DNA from: Lingula anatina
Taxonomy: Eukaryota; Brachiopoda; Lingulata; Lingulida; Lingulidae
Assembly: GCF_001039355.2 (NCBI RefSeq)
Contig: NW_019775987.1
Location: 37,550-65,889 of the forward strand
Reading direction: 5' to 3'
DNA: 28,340 nucleotides
Both the position numbers and the translations under genes were made by a program. Each line of letters begins with the position of its first letter. Position 1 is the stretch's first letter. Positions 21,301 through 28,340 of the stretch are shown here, in pieces. The notes below the pieces were generated by a model. It did no database searches and was not told the origin of the DNA. It worked only from the letters and a program-made list of their open reading frames with translations.

Positions 21301-22600
21301 ATTTTTGACATGTACCTATTTTGGCATGACACATGTAAGTGGTGGAAACCCATATATATATATACATGTCATGTCAATATGATTCATGCATAAATTAAGA
21401 CCTATATAAAAATTCCTGTAATATATGCCCTTGCTGATCTTAAAATTACAAGTAAATTCTTATAATTTATTCCAATAAGTATAATACAATGTAACTGTCA
21501 CAATGGGGGTTATTTTCTATCCTGGAAGTATATGTACTAGAATAGATATTATAGTCCCACAGGTAGTATATATAATGAAATTAAATTGGTGCTGTGTAAA
21601 CTGAATTTTGATTAAGCTGCACTTACTCTCTACTATATGTGCATGTACTACACAAGTACTACTACTTACAGCTAGTGCTGTAACATGTACAAACTGGAAT
21701 TGCCAGAGCGAGGACAGAATTAAGTTTAAACTTAAGCTTATCCAGAGAAATGTTATATAATGCTGTTTAACAGAAATGTGCCACTTACAAGTACTACATG
21801 GACCTTGACACTTGAAAAAATTGCACTGCCGTCAAGTACAGTCACTGTGCCCATAAACAAAACAGAGGAGGTATTTGTATAGGGTCGTGGGAGGGGGTGG
21901 GGGTAATAGGGGCTGAAGAAACCCAAAATGATGCAGTACAGTATTTTTCGACTAATATCATAAATATTATTAAGTAATACAAGTACAGGAACTACAATGT
22001 GCAGAGTATGCCAAACAGTCTGTACATGTATCTGGTTTATCCTATTAAATTACCTGTAGTTTGAAAAACCTACTTTGATGCCCCCTCCCCCCCCCCCCCA
22101 AGCACACACACTCCCCATTGTAGAGGACTACTGTACATGTAGTATACTTAAGTCGTTAAGTATACCCAAGCTTTTAGATACACATACCAATCAAGATGAT
22201 GGTCGACACTGTGCGAGCAACAAGATTTGAAGTTACAGTATGTGCTTCCATTGGCTTGTAAACATGTACATGCATGTACTGTCAGCGGCTCACAAAATCC
22301 CAAAATTACATTTGATCATTTCTGAACAATGTATACCCGTGCTAAGAAATAAGCTGAAAATTAATAAGCAAATCATGCTCGTGCTGCACACCAGTAAATA
22401 ATAAATATGGCAGCAATATTGAAAGTGATCGAATCAGACCAATTTCGTTCACGTACTGTACCTGTTCTTTCTACAACTCTTACCGATAGACTGACCTATT
22501 TCTCTTCTTAGAGACTATGACTGATGGGTAGCTTTTTAAGTAAGACAGTAAGTACACGTGTGCCTACGCTAATGGGAATACTCACGTCACGTCTATACAT
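15167..22600 (-). CDS. TMEM43: TMEM43 (LUMA) orthologue, complete, 12 exons, 410 aa
   Basis: Inner nuclear membrane/ER multi-pass protein that in vertebrates interacts with lamins and emerin. Coding exons on the minus strand, in transcript order: 22600-22586, 20777-20607, 19751-19617, 18903-18809, 18357-18308, 17927-17858, 17617-17547, 17296-17178, 16943-16872, 16728-16627, 15732-15615, 15381-15167. All are GT-AG and the phases close exactly to 1,233 nt including TAG. The product is 410 aa against 400 in human. Family landmarks are [54 protein letters not shown], and a C-terminus with [10 protein letters not shown] and IRYRPWFGF. Membrane segments: ~40-60 near the N-terminus and three at ~315-337, 349-375 and 380-396, leaving a large lumenal domain. 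The first ATG follows an in-frame upstream stop and has AAAACC before it. The call rests on near-continuous alignment with the family from memory. Confidence 0.97.
15615..15732 (-). CDS. TMEM43: TMEM43 exon 11, second transmembrane segment
   Basis: 118 nt between TTTCTAG and GTAAGAT. Encodes residues 301-339: [10 protein letters not shown], then [17 protein letters not shown], a membrane helix with the family's RxAGW. Confidence 0.96.
15955..16170. repeat. ~210-bp foldback element in TMEM43 intron 11
   Basis: Two arms pair across a short loop. Left landmarks are AATCGA, TCCCTA, CTTCAG, CGGTCT and TTCTCAGTC. The right arm gives the same series on the other strand (AATTGA, TCCCTA, CTTCAG, CGGTCT, TTCTCAGTC), with a few indels. 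It lies in the 882-bp intron between coding exons 10 and 11 (15733-16626). The 70-aa open frame across it is a by-product of the repeat. Confidence 0.7.
16627..16728 (-). CDS. TMEM43: TMEM43 exon 10
   Basis: 102 nt, phase 0/0, acceptor TTTCTAG, donor GAG/GTAAAT. Encodes [12 protein letters not shown] and the following [15 protein letters not shown] (residues 267-300). Confidence 0.95.
16872..16943 (-). CDS. TMEM43: TMEM43 exon 9
   Basis: 72 nt, phase 0/0, acceptor TTATCAG, donor ATG/GTAGGT. Encodes [18 protein letters not shown] and RAPDM (residues 243-266), the conserved GDLRVSFSYAG strand region. Confidence 0.95.
17178..17296 (-). CDS. TMEM43: TMEM43 exon 8
   Basis: 119 nt between CTTTCAG and GTCAGTT. 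Encodes residues 204-242, ending [13 protein letters not shown], the counterpart of the family FFYHSENPKYPE motif. Confidence 0.94.
17547..17617 (-). CDS. TMEM43: TMEM43 exon 7
   Basis: 71 nt between TTTACAG and GTAAGTC. Encodes [20 protein letters not shown] followed by LSE (residues 180-202), aligning with the family MAVES...A..VQIGRFFLS segment. Confidence 0.94.
17858..17927 (-). CDS. TMEM43: TMEM43 exon 6
   Basis: 70 nt between AATTCAG and GTAAGTA. Encodes [16 protein letters not shown] and TRHHNP (residues 157-178), matching the family EWRSEIINS..FD....HKNP pattern. Confidence 0.94.
18308..18357 (-). CDS. TMEM43: TMEM43 exon 5
   Basis: 50 nt between TTTTCAG and GTAAGTT. Encodes [16 protein letters not shown] (residues 140-155), the charged segment followed by the family's conserved TxYSY. 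Confidence 0.93.
18809..18903 (-). CDS. TMEM43: TMEM43 exon 4
   Basis: 95 nt, acceptor CTACTAG, donor AG/GTAAGC, leaving two bases of an Arg codon. Encodes residues 108-138, including the signature [17 protein letters not shown]. Confidence 0.96.
18904..19616 (-). other. TMEM43 intron 3
   Basis: Contains an AAT microsatellite at 19152-19171 and a perfect 20-bp palindrome at 19324-19343. Open frames of ~96-125 codons on both strands at 19266-19643 overlap exon 3's edge and show no domain or codon signature. I treat them as chance. Confidence 0.7.
19617..19751 (-). CDS. TMEM43: TMEM43 exon 3
   Basis: 135 nt, phase 0/0, acceptor TTTTCAG, donor AAG/GTATGC. Encodes residues 63-107: [18 protein letters not shown] and [14 protein letters not shown], the conserved start of the lumenal domain. 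Confidence 0.96.
19752..20606 (-). other. TMEM43 intron 2
   Basis: A/T-rich intron with no recognisable element, RNA gene or conserved exon. It has an A run near 19770 and a T run near 19851-19863. Confidence 0.7.
20607..20777 (-). CDS. TMEM43: TMEM43 exon 2, first transmembrane segment
   Basis: 171 nt, phase 0/0, acceptor TTTGCAG, donor GAG/GTAAAG. Encodes residues 6-62: polar head, [12 protein letters not shown], then the hydrophobic stretch [19 protein letters not shown] ending WWNE. Reading past the donor would break the family match. Confidence 0.95.
20778..22585 (-). other. TMEM43 intron 1
   Basis: 1.8 kb. It holds the second copy of TIR family 1 (20842-21042), a TA run near 21100-21112, a C-rich run at 22081-22099, and TACATGTA palindromes at 21063, 22023 and 22134. 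No alternative first exon was recognised. Confidence 0.75.
20842..21042. mobile_element. TIR-family 1 element, copy B (MITE-like)
   Basis: About 201 bp in TMEM43 intron 1, same plus-strand orientation as the copy at 4827-5033. The ends are CCCAGAGATTAGATCAATC on the left and the complement of CCCAGACATTTAGATCGATC on the right. The core keeps CTCCCTGGGGGTTCACGCTA, TTAATTACCCCCTTACAGCT, AGTAGGCGGGAC and GTAATCTAGTGAGACTCCCC. Non-coding. Confidence 0.82.
22586..22600 (-). CDS. TMEM43: TMEM43 exon 1, five codons
   Basis: Encodes MYRRD and ends at a GTGAGTATT donor. AAAACCATG gives A at -3. An in-frame TAG lies ~70 nt upstream and no ATG intervenes. Human TMEM43 likewise begins with a short exon ending in an RRE-like tail, which supports this start. 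An alternative start is the Met at residue 12 or 15 in exon 2. Confidence 0.8.
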
Positions 22601-23593
22601 GGTTTTAGATGAGGCCAGCTGTAAATCCTGATCTCGTTTGATATCACAAAGTGACCCAATTTCGTGCTGCTATCTGATTGGTTACTGAAAGGGGGGTTTC
22701 CCCGCGAGCAGGTTGCACGAGACGCTGATGAGAGCTGGAGAGACAGGACAGTTATTGTGCAGTTTTCAAACTTGTCGTTCAGTTGCAACACATATGCGCG
22801 GGGAAAGGCATGCTTAACCATAATTAAATCAATATTGAAATAAACAGCAAATGAAAAAATACAAAAATACGCCCTCTATGCTTCTGTTCCAAACTTTTTT
22901 TAAACACTGAATCATCTACGTTAGCTTTTTTTATACAGCAGGGCTATATTTGTCTACATGTACAAAATTTAATATAAATAGCGAGTGTTTTTCCCTTGGT
23001 TTTCGCTCACCTAAGCCGCCTACATCCGATTCTGTTACTGTATGGGTTTAATTCTAAAGAGATTTCAAAATGGTTGCTCAGAGTCTACATGTACAAATTA
23101 ACGTAAAATGCGTTTTAATTTAAAGTGCAACTCTGTCAAGTCCGACATTAAGATCGTATGAAGTCATATGATGTAACACGTTATGGTGCAATAGCTTTCG
23201 AGTAATGTGGCAGCCTCTTTAATAACAAAATAGTATTTAAGTGATGAGAATTGAACACGTACGGGAGAAGGGATGTAGAAGGAGGCAGCGGAGGAGGAGA
23301 ATGGAAGCGACGGAATACGGAGCTGACGGGTTAAGAGTTGGAGACTTCACGTAGAACATGTAGTTACCAAGCGTCAACGAATAAATCGTTTAACTGGTCA
23401 ATATGTGGACTTGGGTTTTCTTTGCGTCACCTTACGTAAATCTGACACGAACCGTGGAATTTTGGATCGCGTTATCCACCAAGTTAGTCTAAAACGTAAT
23501 GTTCTATTTCGAGTCCACGCTTGAATTAAGCGTACAAAATTATATAAGTTTAGGACATTCGTCATATGTATATGTAAAAGGTTCATTACATTA
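22601..23593. other. TMEM43 upstream region
   Basis: Holds the probable 5' UTR/promoter (22601-22850), two copies of GTCTACATGTACAAA at 22953-22967 and 23084-23098, and a purine-rich G/A tract at about 23270-23340. No gene was recognised. A 79-codon minus-strand frame at 22582-22821 lies in the 5' leader, in a frame different from TMEM43. Confidence 0.6.
22674..22685 (-). promoter_or_regulatory. CCAAT box (NF-Y type) of the TMEM43 promoter
   Basis: CTGATTGGTTAC on plus is GTAACCAATCAG on minus, close to the full NF-Y consensus. It lies ~75 bp upstream of the TMEM43 ATG. No TATA box faces the gene, and the local GC content is higher than nearby. Confidence 0.5.
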
Positions 23594-24153
23594 TAAGGAT
23601 ATTGTCACCTTTCACCCAAAACTTCTCATTTACTGCCTTGTAAACACACTTTCTTCCATGTTCAGTGACTAAATTAATTAAAATTTTCACATATGTCATC
23701 TTACGCATGACTGAATATAAAATTGCGATTTTGAGGTAAAAATTCAAAAAATCCATCTCTCAGTTTTTTCTTTTACCTGAGCACCTACTATCACCGTTTC
23801 ACCGATTTAATGACACCAATTAGTACTCCAAAACCCGGCCAGTGATTTTTCTTTAAAGTCTTAATTAGTTCAGATTTTATCGTTGATAAAGCAAAATAAT
23901 GCCTTTGTTTCATGAAAACCTCTATTTAGGGGCTCATGACTCCATAACAGTAGCATTTTAAGCAAAATGACGGCACGGGATTGTAGCCTATGCACACCTG
24001 GTCAACTCTACCAATTTTCGTGATAAAATCTTGTTCAAGGATGAGGTATACGCCTCCTACTGATTGCTATCTCACCTCAACATAGAAAGGTGTTAAAGTT
24101 TTGAGTCGTCTATTTAATACATTGCAAAGAAAAATATCTTAGCCGATATTTTA

Positions 24154-25835
24154 CACTGATGCTCATAAGTTAAGCAACACTTTCTTATTTCTCGAATTTC
24201 TCACCAACCAAGATTTTTATTGAGGCAAAATTTGTACAGTAGCTAGATATTTCTCTTGTTTTACTTTGACTTACTGGACCGTGGCATTTGAGTACTATTT
24301 ATTGTTGGACACGGTAGAATATACATAGGGGTCCCACTTCCAAAAAACACAGTTTGGCCATGCCATGAGGAGCTTCCAGTTTGGCTAGTTTCATGGGCAC
24401 ATTTTGTTATATTGCACTAACCAATGGTTAGAAGATGACTCAACGAGGTAATCAGATGGCAAATAATAGGAAGCCATAGTGCTGGGGTGCCAAAGAGACA
24501 GATTGCAAGGCAACAAAAAAGTAGCACCATGTCAAGTGTCCAAGCTGGTAGCAAAATGGCGCCAAACTCATCATGTATTGGACAAGCCTCTTTCTGGTAG
24601 ACCAACATTTAACCGACGCAAGAGATGAAGATTTCTGGTTTGATTATGCAACCAGGACAAGTTCATGTCGGCTAAACAACTGAGGAACATCTGGCCTGCA
24701 TTAGGAAGAGCACGAATCAGATGGCAAACAGTCAACAGGCATCTTTTAGAAGCTGAACTTCCATCTAAAATACCTCGTCAAAAGCCACAGTTGACCAACA
24801 GACACAAGCAAATAAGATTGGCATGAGCCAGATACCGAGAAAGATGGAATCTCAGGACTGGGCGAAAGGTCCTGTGGACTGAGGAGACCAGATTCACTTT
24901 GATGGATGCAGATGGTCGGCTAGGCGTCTGGAGAGGTCCAAACCAAGTGTTTCAGGATAACTGTGTTCTTCTGCGTGTTCAGGGTGGTGGAGTATCCGTC
25001 CTAGTATGGTGCGGTTTCTCATATGATGAAAAATTGCCACTGTACGTCATTCAAGAGAGGTACCCTGGTCAACAATACAGAGACGAAATACCATTGGGGC
25101 GCATACAATCACACATTCAAGCAAATCCAGGAAGAAAAATCATTTTGGTGCAGGACAATGCACCCATCCAGAAAGCACGGTCCATGCAAGACGCGCTGCA
25201 ACAGCACGCTATCCCAAATTTAGATTGGCCTGCATAGTCGCCAATTTTCATTATAATCAAACATGCTTAGGATATGATTGACAGTGCAGTAAATGAGAGA
25301 CAACCTCCAGTTAGAAACATTAGAGACATTAGAGAAACATTAGAGAGGTCCAGCAGGCAGTAAATGAAGAATGGAACCGGCTCCCAAAGCAAGACTGGCA
25401 GAATTTTGTGGCAAGTTGCAGGAGACAATGTGAAGCTGTTGTTCAAAACCAAGGAAGGCACACCCGATATTTATTGCATAATAGACGATTAATCATCTAT
25501 TATCTACAGTCTTCTTTTATTAGAACTAATTCTTAGATGATTGAACTTCATTTTTTCATAATAAGCTGTTTTAATCAGCACGTACTCTCTGTTGTGTGAG
25601 CACACTTTTTTGACACATGGTTTGGCATATTTTAGTACCGTTTGGTTCATAAAGTTATTTTGATTATTACAATAAGCTATGTGGTGTACTTCTTTAACTG
25701 AAATATTCAACTTGAATGAGTTATTTATAAAATATGAAAGAAATATGCATAATCCCACCAACAAATGAAGTAATGATCATGATAAAAGAAACTTTCGAAA
25801 AAATCGGGGTGTTGCTAAACTTATGAGCATCAGTG
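24154..25835 (+). mobile_element. Tc1/mariner transposon, 1,682 bp, decayed
   Basis: 27-bp terminal inverted repeats start CACTGATGCTCATAAGTT and differ at one position between ends. TA is present on both flanks (24152-24153 and 25836-25837). The inside encodes a broken Tc1-type transposase on the plus strand. The length is normal for the superfamily. The good repeats against a ruined gene suggest loss of coding function after insertion, or mobilisation as a non-autonomous copy. Confidence 0.93.
24430..25500 (+). pseudogene. Tc1/mariner transposase pseudogene
   Basis: Pieces of a DDE/D transposase appear in order but in several frames. First an HTH-like SHSAGVPKRQIARQ near 24473. Then LVAKWRQTHHVLD and PLSGRP near 24550. 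Then VLWTEETRFTL and GGGVSVLVWCGFS. Then IILVQDNAP, DWPA followed by a stop, and a tail with EEWNRLPKQDW and NFVASCRRQCEAVVQNQGRH. At least five frame breaks or stops were seen. The first catalytic Asp, normally in W[S/T]DE, is Glu here. The longest open piece is 24899-25237. It cannot make active enzyme. Confidence 0.9.
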
Positions 25836-25958
25836 TATATTTTCGAGGGTTTTTCCAGTTTTAAATCAGCACAAAGATAGATGCATTATTGAATAATAAG
25901 AAGCAGGAAAAACTCATTTTCGGTATCTGGATGATAATAAAGGGTCAAAATATCCTTA

Positions 25959-27132
25959 AATCTGACTACAACAGAACTTTACCGGAACGAGAGCGGATGC
26001 CTCCGCTGCGGTAATCGCAGAAAAGCGTTACAGAAAAATCGCTTTGCCAACTTCATTAAATTTTTATAATCCTTTCTATCGCAAAGGAAATATGCCCATT
26101 TCCTCGGCAGTTGAAGGAAAATTGCTTTTCCCCTCATTTCATGTTCCTGATGGTCGCCACACGTATTCAGTAACAATGTGGTAAGCGTGCGGCAGCTGCA
26201 TTAGGCTACGCTGAACTTTCAACCAGTATTCCATAAGCGACATCGTCACACAAGTCAGGACATACGTACACATTGTAGCTAATTAATACCTGGGCTGTCA
26301 CTCCTATATAAACCCAACCGAATTTTCAAACTGCAAGATTACAGGGAAACTGAACACTGACAGGATGAGCCCGCGGTCGTCCTACAAAATTTGTTCTGGG
26401 GTATAATACTCCGAAAATAAGCTACGCCGAACGTCTTTTTTTTAAAGTCGTGCAGGAACGCAGGGGCAAGACTTACGTCATTCATTTAATCACAATTTAT
26501 TGATGCTTGAAACAACCAACTTCAAGGAACCCCAAAAGAGTTGGCCTACGTGCTGAGTGTCGCCAAATCTCATAAAAAGATAAAAACGCTTGTTATAAAT
26601 TATCTGCAGTGTTTCCCTCGTGCAAACAGACAACTGCTTATAATCACGTCTCTACGGTGACTATATCTCCCAATGAACCTCAGGTTATCAGTCGTCCGGA
26701 TACAGGTATAAACTGGGGGGCTTGCGAAGGGTCGGTGCTTAACAATTCTATCACACAGAGTCTATTGAATTATGCTCCGTGCCTTCGTCCCAAATAAAAA
26801 CTTCGTCCTGAATAATCCATTACATGCATTGCTTTGAAGTAAAAACACAGCAAATGGACTAAAAAAGGATTGCTAAAAGTTGACCCTTTCCATAACTTTT
26901 TATGACCAAAGTTGGTTTAATATCTTGGATGTTTTACTTTCTAATATTTAGATAGGTGAGCACTGATTTTTAACGTCTGGGTAATTTGTCTGTATAATTT
27001 AAACGGACGTTATGTTATTGTTAAATATTACCCACCCTAAATAGAAATTAGAAACTCTGCATTAAGGGTCAGTGCTCTTATATTATTAATACATAAAGTA
27101 ATGCAACTCATAATTTTCTTTTTATTGGATTT
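25959..27132. other. Intergenic region with one repeat-core copy
   Basis: No gene recognised. It contains a 65-bp segment (26352-26416) homologous to the core of the element at 27133-27342. The sequences GGCTACGCTGAAC near 26204 and AGCTACGCCGAAC near 26421 bracket it as a direct repeat ~218 bp apart. Open frames of ~60 codons here show no family resemblance. Confidence 0.55.
26352..26416. repeat. 65-bp core repeat, copy 1
   Basis: Matches 27211-27275 at 59 of 65 positions without gaps. Shared stretches include CCTACAAAATTTGTTCTGGG. Internally AGGATGAGCCC/GGTCGTCCT can form a small stem. Confidence 0.85.
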
Positions 27133-27342
27133 TAAGGATGCTGAACCTAGTAGGCCCTACACTACCCGTTTTCTAGGTGTGTGTCAGATCGCATTTCGGC
27201 GTATCAGTCAGAACACCGACAGGACGAGCCCTCGGTTGTCCTACAAAATTTGTTCTGGGGTATGATACTCTGAAATTTAATCTGACACACACATTGAAAA
27301 CGGGTAGTGTGGTCCGATATACCGGTTAATTCAGGATCCTTA
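27133..27342. mobile_element. TAAGGAT-ended foldback element (MITE), core copy 2
   Basis: 210 bp. Both ends start TAAGGAT followed by TGAA. Further in, the arms share ACACTACCCGTTTTC and TGTGTGTCAGAT in inverted orientation. Fits a TA-duplicating, mariner-like MITE with AGGAT termini. The loop carries the 65-bp core (27211-27275) also found at 26352-26416. No coding capacity. Confidence 0.8.
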
Positions 27343-27807
27343 TGTGCCGAGTCTGGTAGTTGGGTAGGCCTGAAATACAGGTTTTTACGTCTTCTACTGA
27401 GATCTTAAACCATTTTTGATATTTTATTATTAAAAACTGCTTTCTATGTATGAGATTGTCAGACATGTATCTTTGAAATAGTTTCAGACTATAAGCGAAC
27501 GTTGATTATTAAGATTTCCATTCAACGTAGCACACAGTAGAACTTAAAATATACAAACAATAAAGAGGCCATGTTTTTTCTTCGTACTTAAACAATACGT
27601 AGGTTGCGTCCATTTATTTCATTTAATTTTTAAATATATTGGTAATTTATTTTCTGATAAGTACTTTATTTCATGTAAAGTCTGCCGAACATTTTAATGG
27701 CTTTTAGATTCATGTAAATAAATGAACGAATGAATAAATAGATAAATCGATAAATAAATAGTATATCATTACTTTTTTAAAATTGATATTTCAATTTCAT
27801 CTTTCAG
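27343..27807. other. Intron-like AT-rich stretch before the paired-box exon
   Basis: AT-rich and non-coding, with an imperfect AAAT microsatellite at about 27716-27762 and a good splice acceptor (TTCAATTTCATCTTTCAG) at its end. No upstream Pax exon was recognised in it. Confidence 0.65.
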
Positions 27808-27971
27808 GCCAAACAGGTGTCAACCAACTGGGCGGTATTTTCGTCAACGGTCGTCCACTGCCGGACGAGGTGAGAATGAGGATTGTGGAAGTCGCCATGT
27901 TGGGGGTTTGCTCCTGCGATATTTCGGTGTCACATGGCTGTGTTAGCAACCCTTACGAAAATTTCCTATAG
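27808..27971 (+). pseudogene. Paired-box (Pax, possibly Pax1/9-type) exon, damaged
   Basis: After an intact TTTCAG acceptor the frame reads [19 protein letters not shown], the N-terminal paired-domain hallmark. [12 protein letters not shown] follows, closest in feel to Pax1/9 (RLRIVELAQLGI). Then the match breaks. The invariant RPCDIS is CSCDIS, four residues of the recognition-helix region are missing before VSHGCVS, and after SHGCVSN the frame shifts by an apparent 2-nt loss and stops at TAG 27969-27971. The PAI helix-turn-helix would not fold. The kept acceptor argues against a processed copy, so this is a decayed duplicate exon, a damaged allele or an assembly error. The subfamily is uncertain. 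Confidence 0.75.
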
Positions 27972-28340
27972 GATTTCTTATAAGATTTCCTATAGGATCC
28001 TATAAGGTTTCCTATAGGATATATTAAAAATTATATACTGATATTTAAACCAGTTTCATTATTTTTCATATAACCTGGCCTTATAAAAATTCCCTATATG
28101 AATTAGCATAGGATTTCCTATACGTTCCTATAGAAATTCCTATTAGATTTCCTATAGGATCCTATAGGAATTTTTGTAATGGTATGAACATAAATAAAAA
28201 ATAAAAATTATATACTAATATTTAGACTAGATTCATTATTTTTATTCAACCCGCCCTTATAAAACTTCCCTGTATGAAATAGCATAGGATTTCCTATAGG
28301 TTCCTATAGAAATTCCTATAAGATTTCCTATAGGATCCTA
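27958..28340. repeat. ~177-bp tandem repeat rich in CCTATAGG
   Basis: Landmarks recur 176-177 bp apart: TTATATACT at 28031 and 28208, AGCATAGGATTTCCTATA at 28105 and 28281. Each unit has an AT-rich half (ATTATTTTTC/T, CTTATAAAA) and a half made of near-palindromes such as TTCCTATAGGATCCTATA. About two units are visible; the array reaches the window end. It begins inside the last codons of the paired-box fragment. Confidence 0.88.

Larger units (their letters stand above)
23594..25958. mobile_element. TAAGGAT-ended element split by Tc1/mariner
   Basis: The left end reads TAAGGATATTGTCACCTTTC; the right end, on the other strand, reads TAAGGATATTTTGACCCTTT. If TA is the target duplication, the element proper starts AGGATATT. 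Without the inserted Tc1 copy (24152-25837) it would be about 680 bp and shows no coding capacity. The end homology is short, so this pairing is tentative. Confidence 0.45.

Noticed and set aside
22582-22821. 79-codon minus-strand frame before TMEM43
   Set aside because: Different frame from the TMEM43 start; lies in the promoter/5' leader; at best an overlapping upstream frame with no conservation evidence.
24899-25237. Possible intact small transposase gene
   Set aside because: It is one surviving frame of a decayed Tc1/mariner transposase; DNA-binding and NPIE-side parts lie in other frames.
26609-26797. 62-codon frame as an upstream Pax exon
   Set aside because: No paired-domain or octapeptide resemblance and no matching donor in phase.
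27958-28340. CRISPR-like array
   Set aside because: Repeats are long tandem satellite units with no unique equal-size spacers, in a eukaryotic context.

Overview
This is metazoan nuclear DNA. It is AT-rich, has long introns with GT-AG borders, and is full of microsatellites and short inverted-repeat transposons. A TMEM43 orthologue with animal-type exon structure, a PDZ/Roc-COR/Death protein, a paired-box fragment and frequent TACATGTA palindromes suggest an invertebrate, most likely a lophotrochozoan such as a bivalve. The species call is an inference; the sequence does not name the organism.

Layout. (1) Positions 1-1422 are an upstream intron or flank dominated by GT, TTTA and CT/C-run simple repeats. 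(2) Positions 1423-9716, plus strand, hold the 3' part of a large gene in nine recognisable exons. They encode the last ~1,387 residues of a protein laid out as PDZ1 - Ser-rich linker - PDZ2 - basic linker - degenerate (pseudo-GTPase) Roc - COR - Cys/His segment - Death domain; the 5' end lies outside the window. (3) Positions 9717 to ~12500 are its 3' UTR and the convergent intergenic zone, with one small transposon. (4) Positions 15167-22600, minus strand, hold a complete 12-exon TMEM43 gene (410 aa), whose 3' UTR runs toward ~13000. The two genes converge tail to tail, and the T-rich strand switches from plus to minus between ~12.0 and 12.6 kb, as expected for opposite transcription. (5) Positions 22601-23593 are the TMEM43 promoter side. 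(6) Positions 23594-27342 are a transposon zone: a TAAGGAT-ended element split by a decayed Tc1/mariner copy, and a second TAAGGAT-ended foldback element whose core recurs ~860 bp upstream. (7) Positions 27808-27971, plus strand, are one paired-box (Pax, possibly Pax1/9-type) exon with an intact splice acceptor. Its reading frame is damaged and it runs straight into (8) a ~177-bp tandem repeat rich in CCTATAGG, which reaches the window end.

The two complete genes have no obvious shared pathway. The PDZ-Roc-COR-Death protein looks like a signalling scaffold: PDZ peptide binding, a Roc-COR module that has probably lost nucleotide binding, and a Death domain for homotypic assembly. TMEM43 (LUMA) is an inner-nuclear-membrane/ER protein. 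The strongest leads are the PDZ/pseudo-Roc/COR/Death architecture, a heptamer-spaced array of nuclear-receptor-like half-sites inside its coding exon, the decayed Pax exon fused to a satellite, and a ~205-bp inverted-repeat family with one copy in an intron of each gene.
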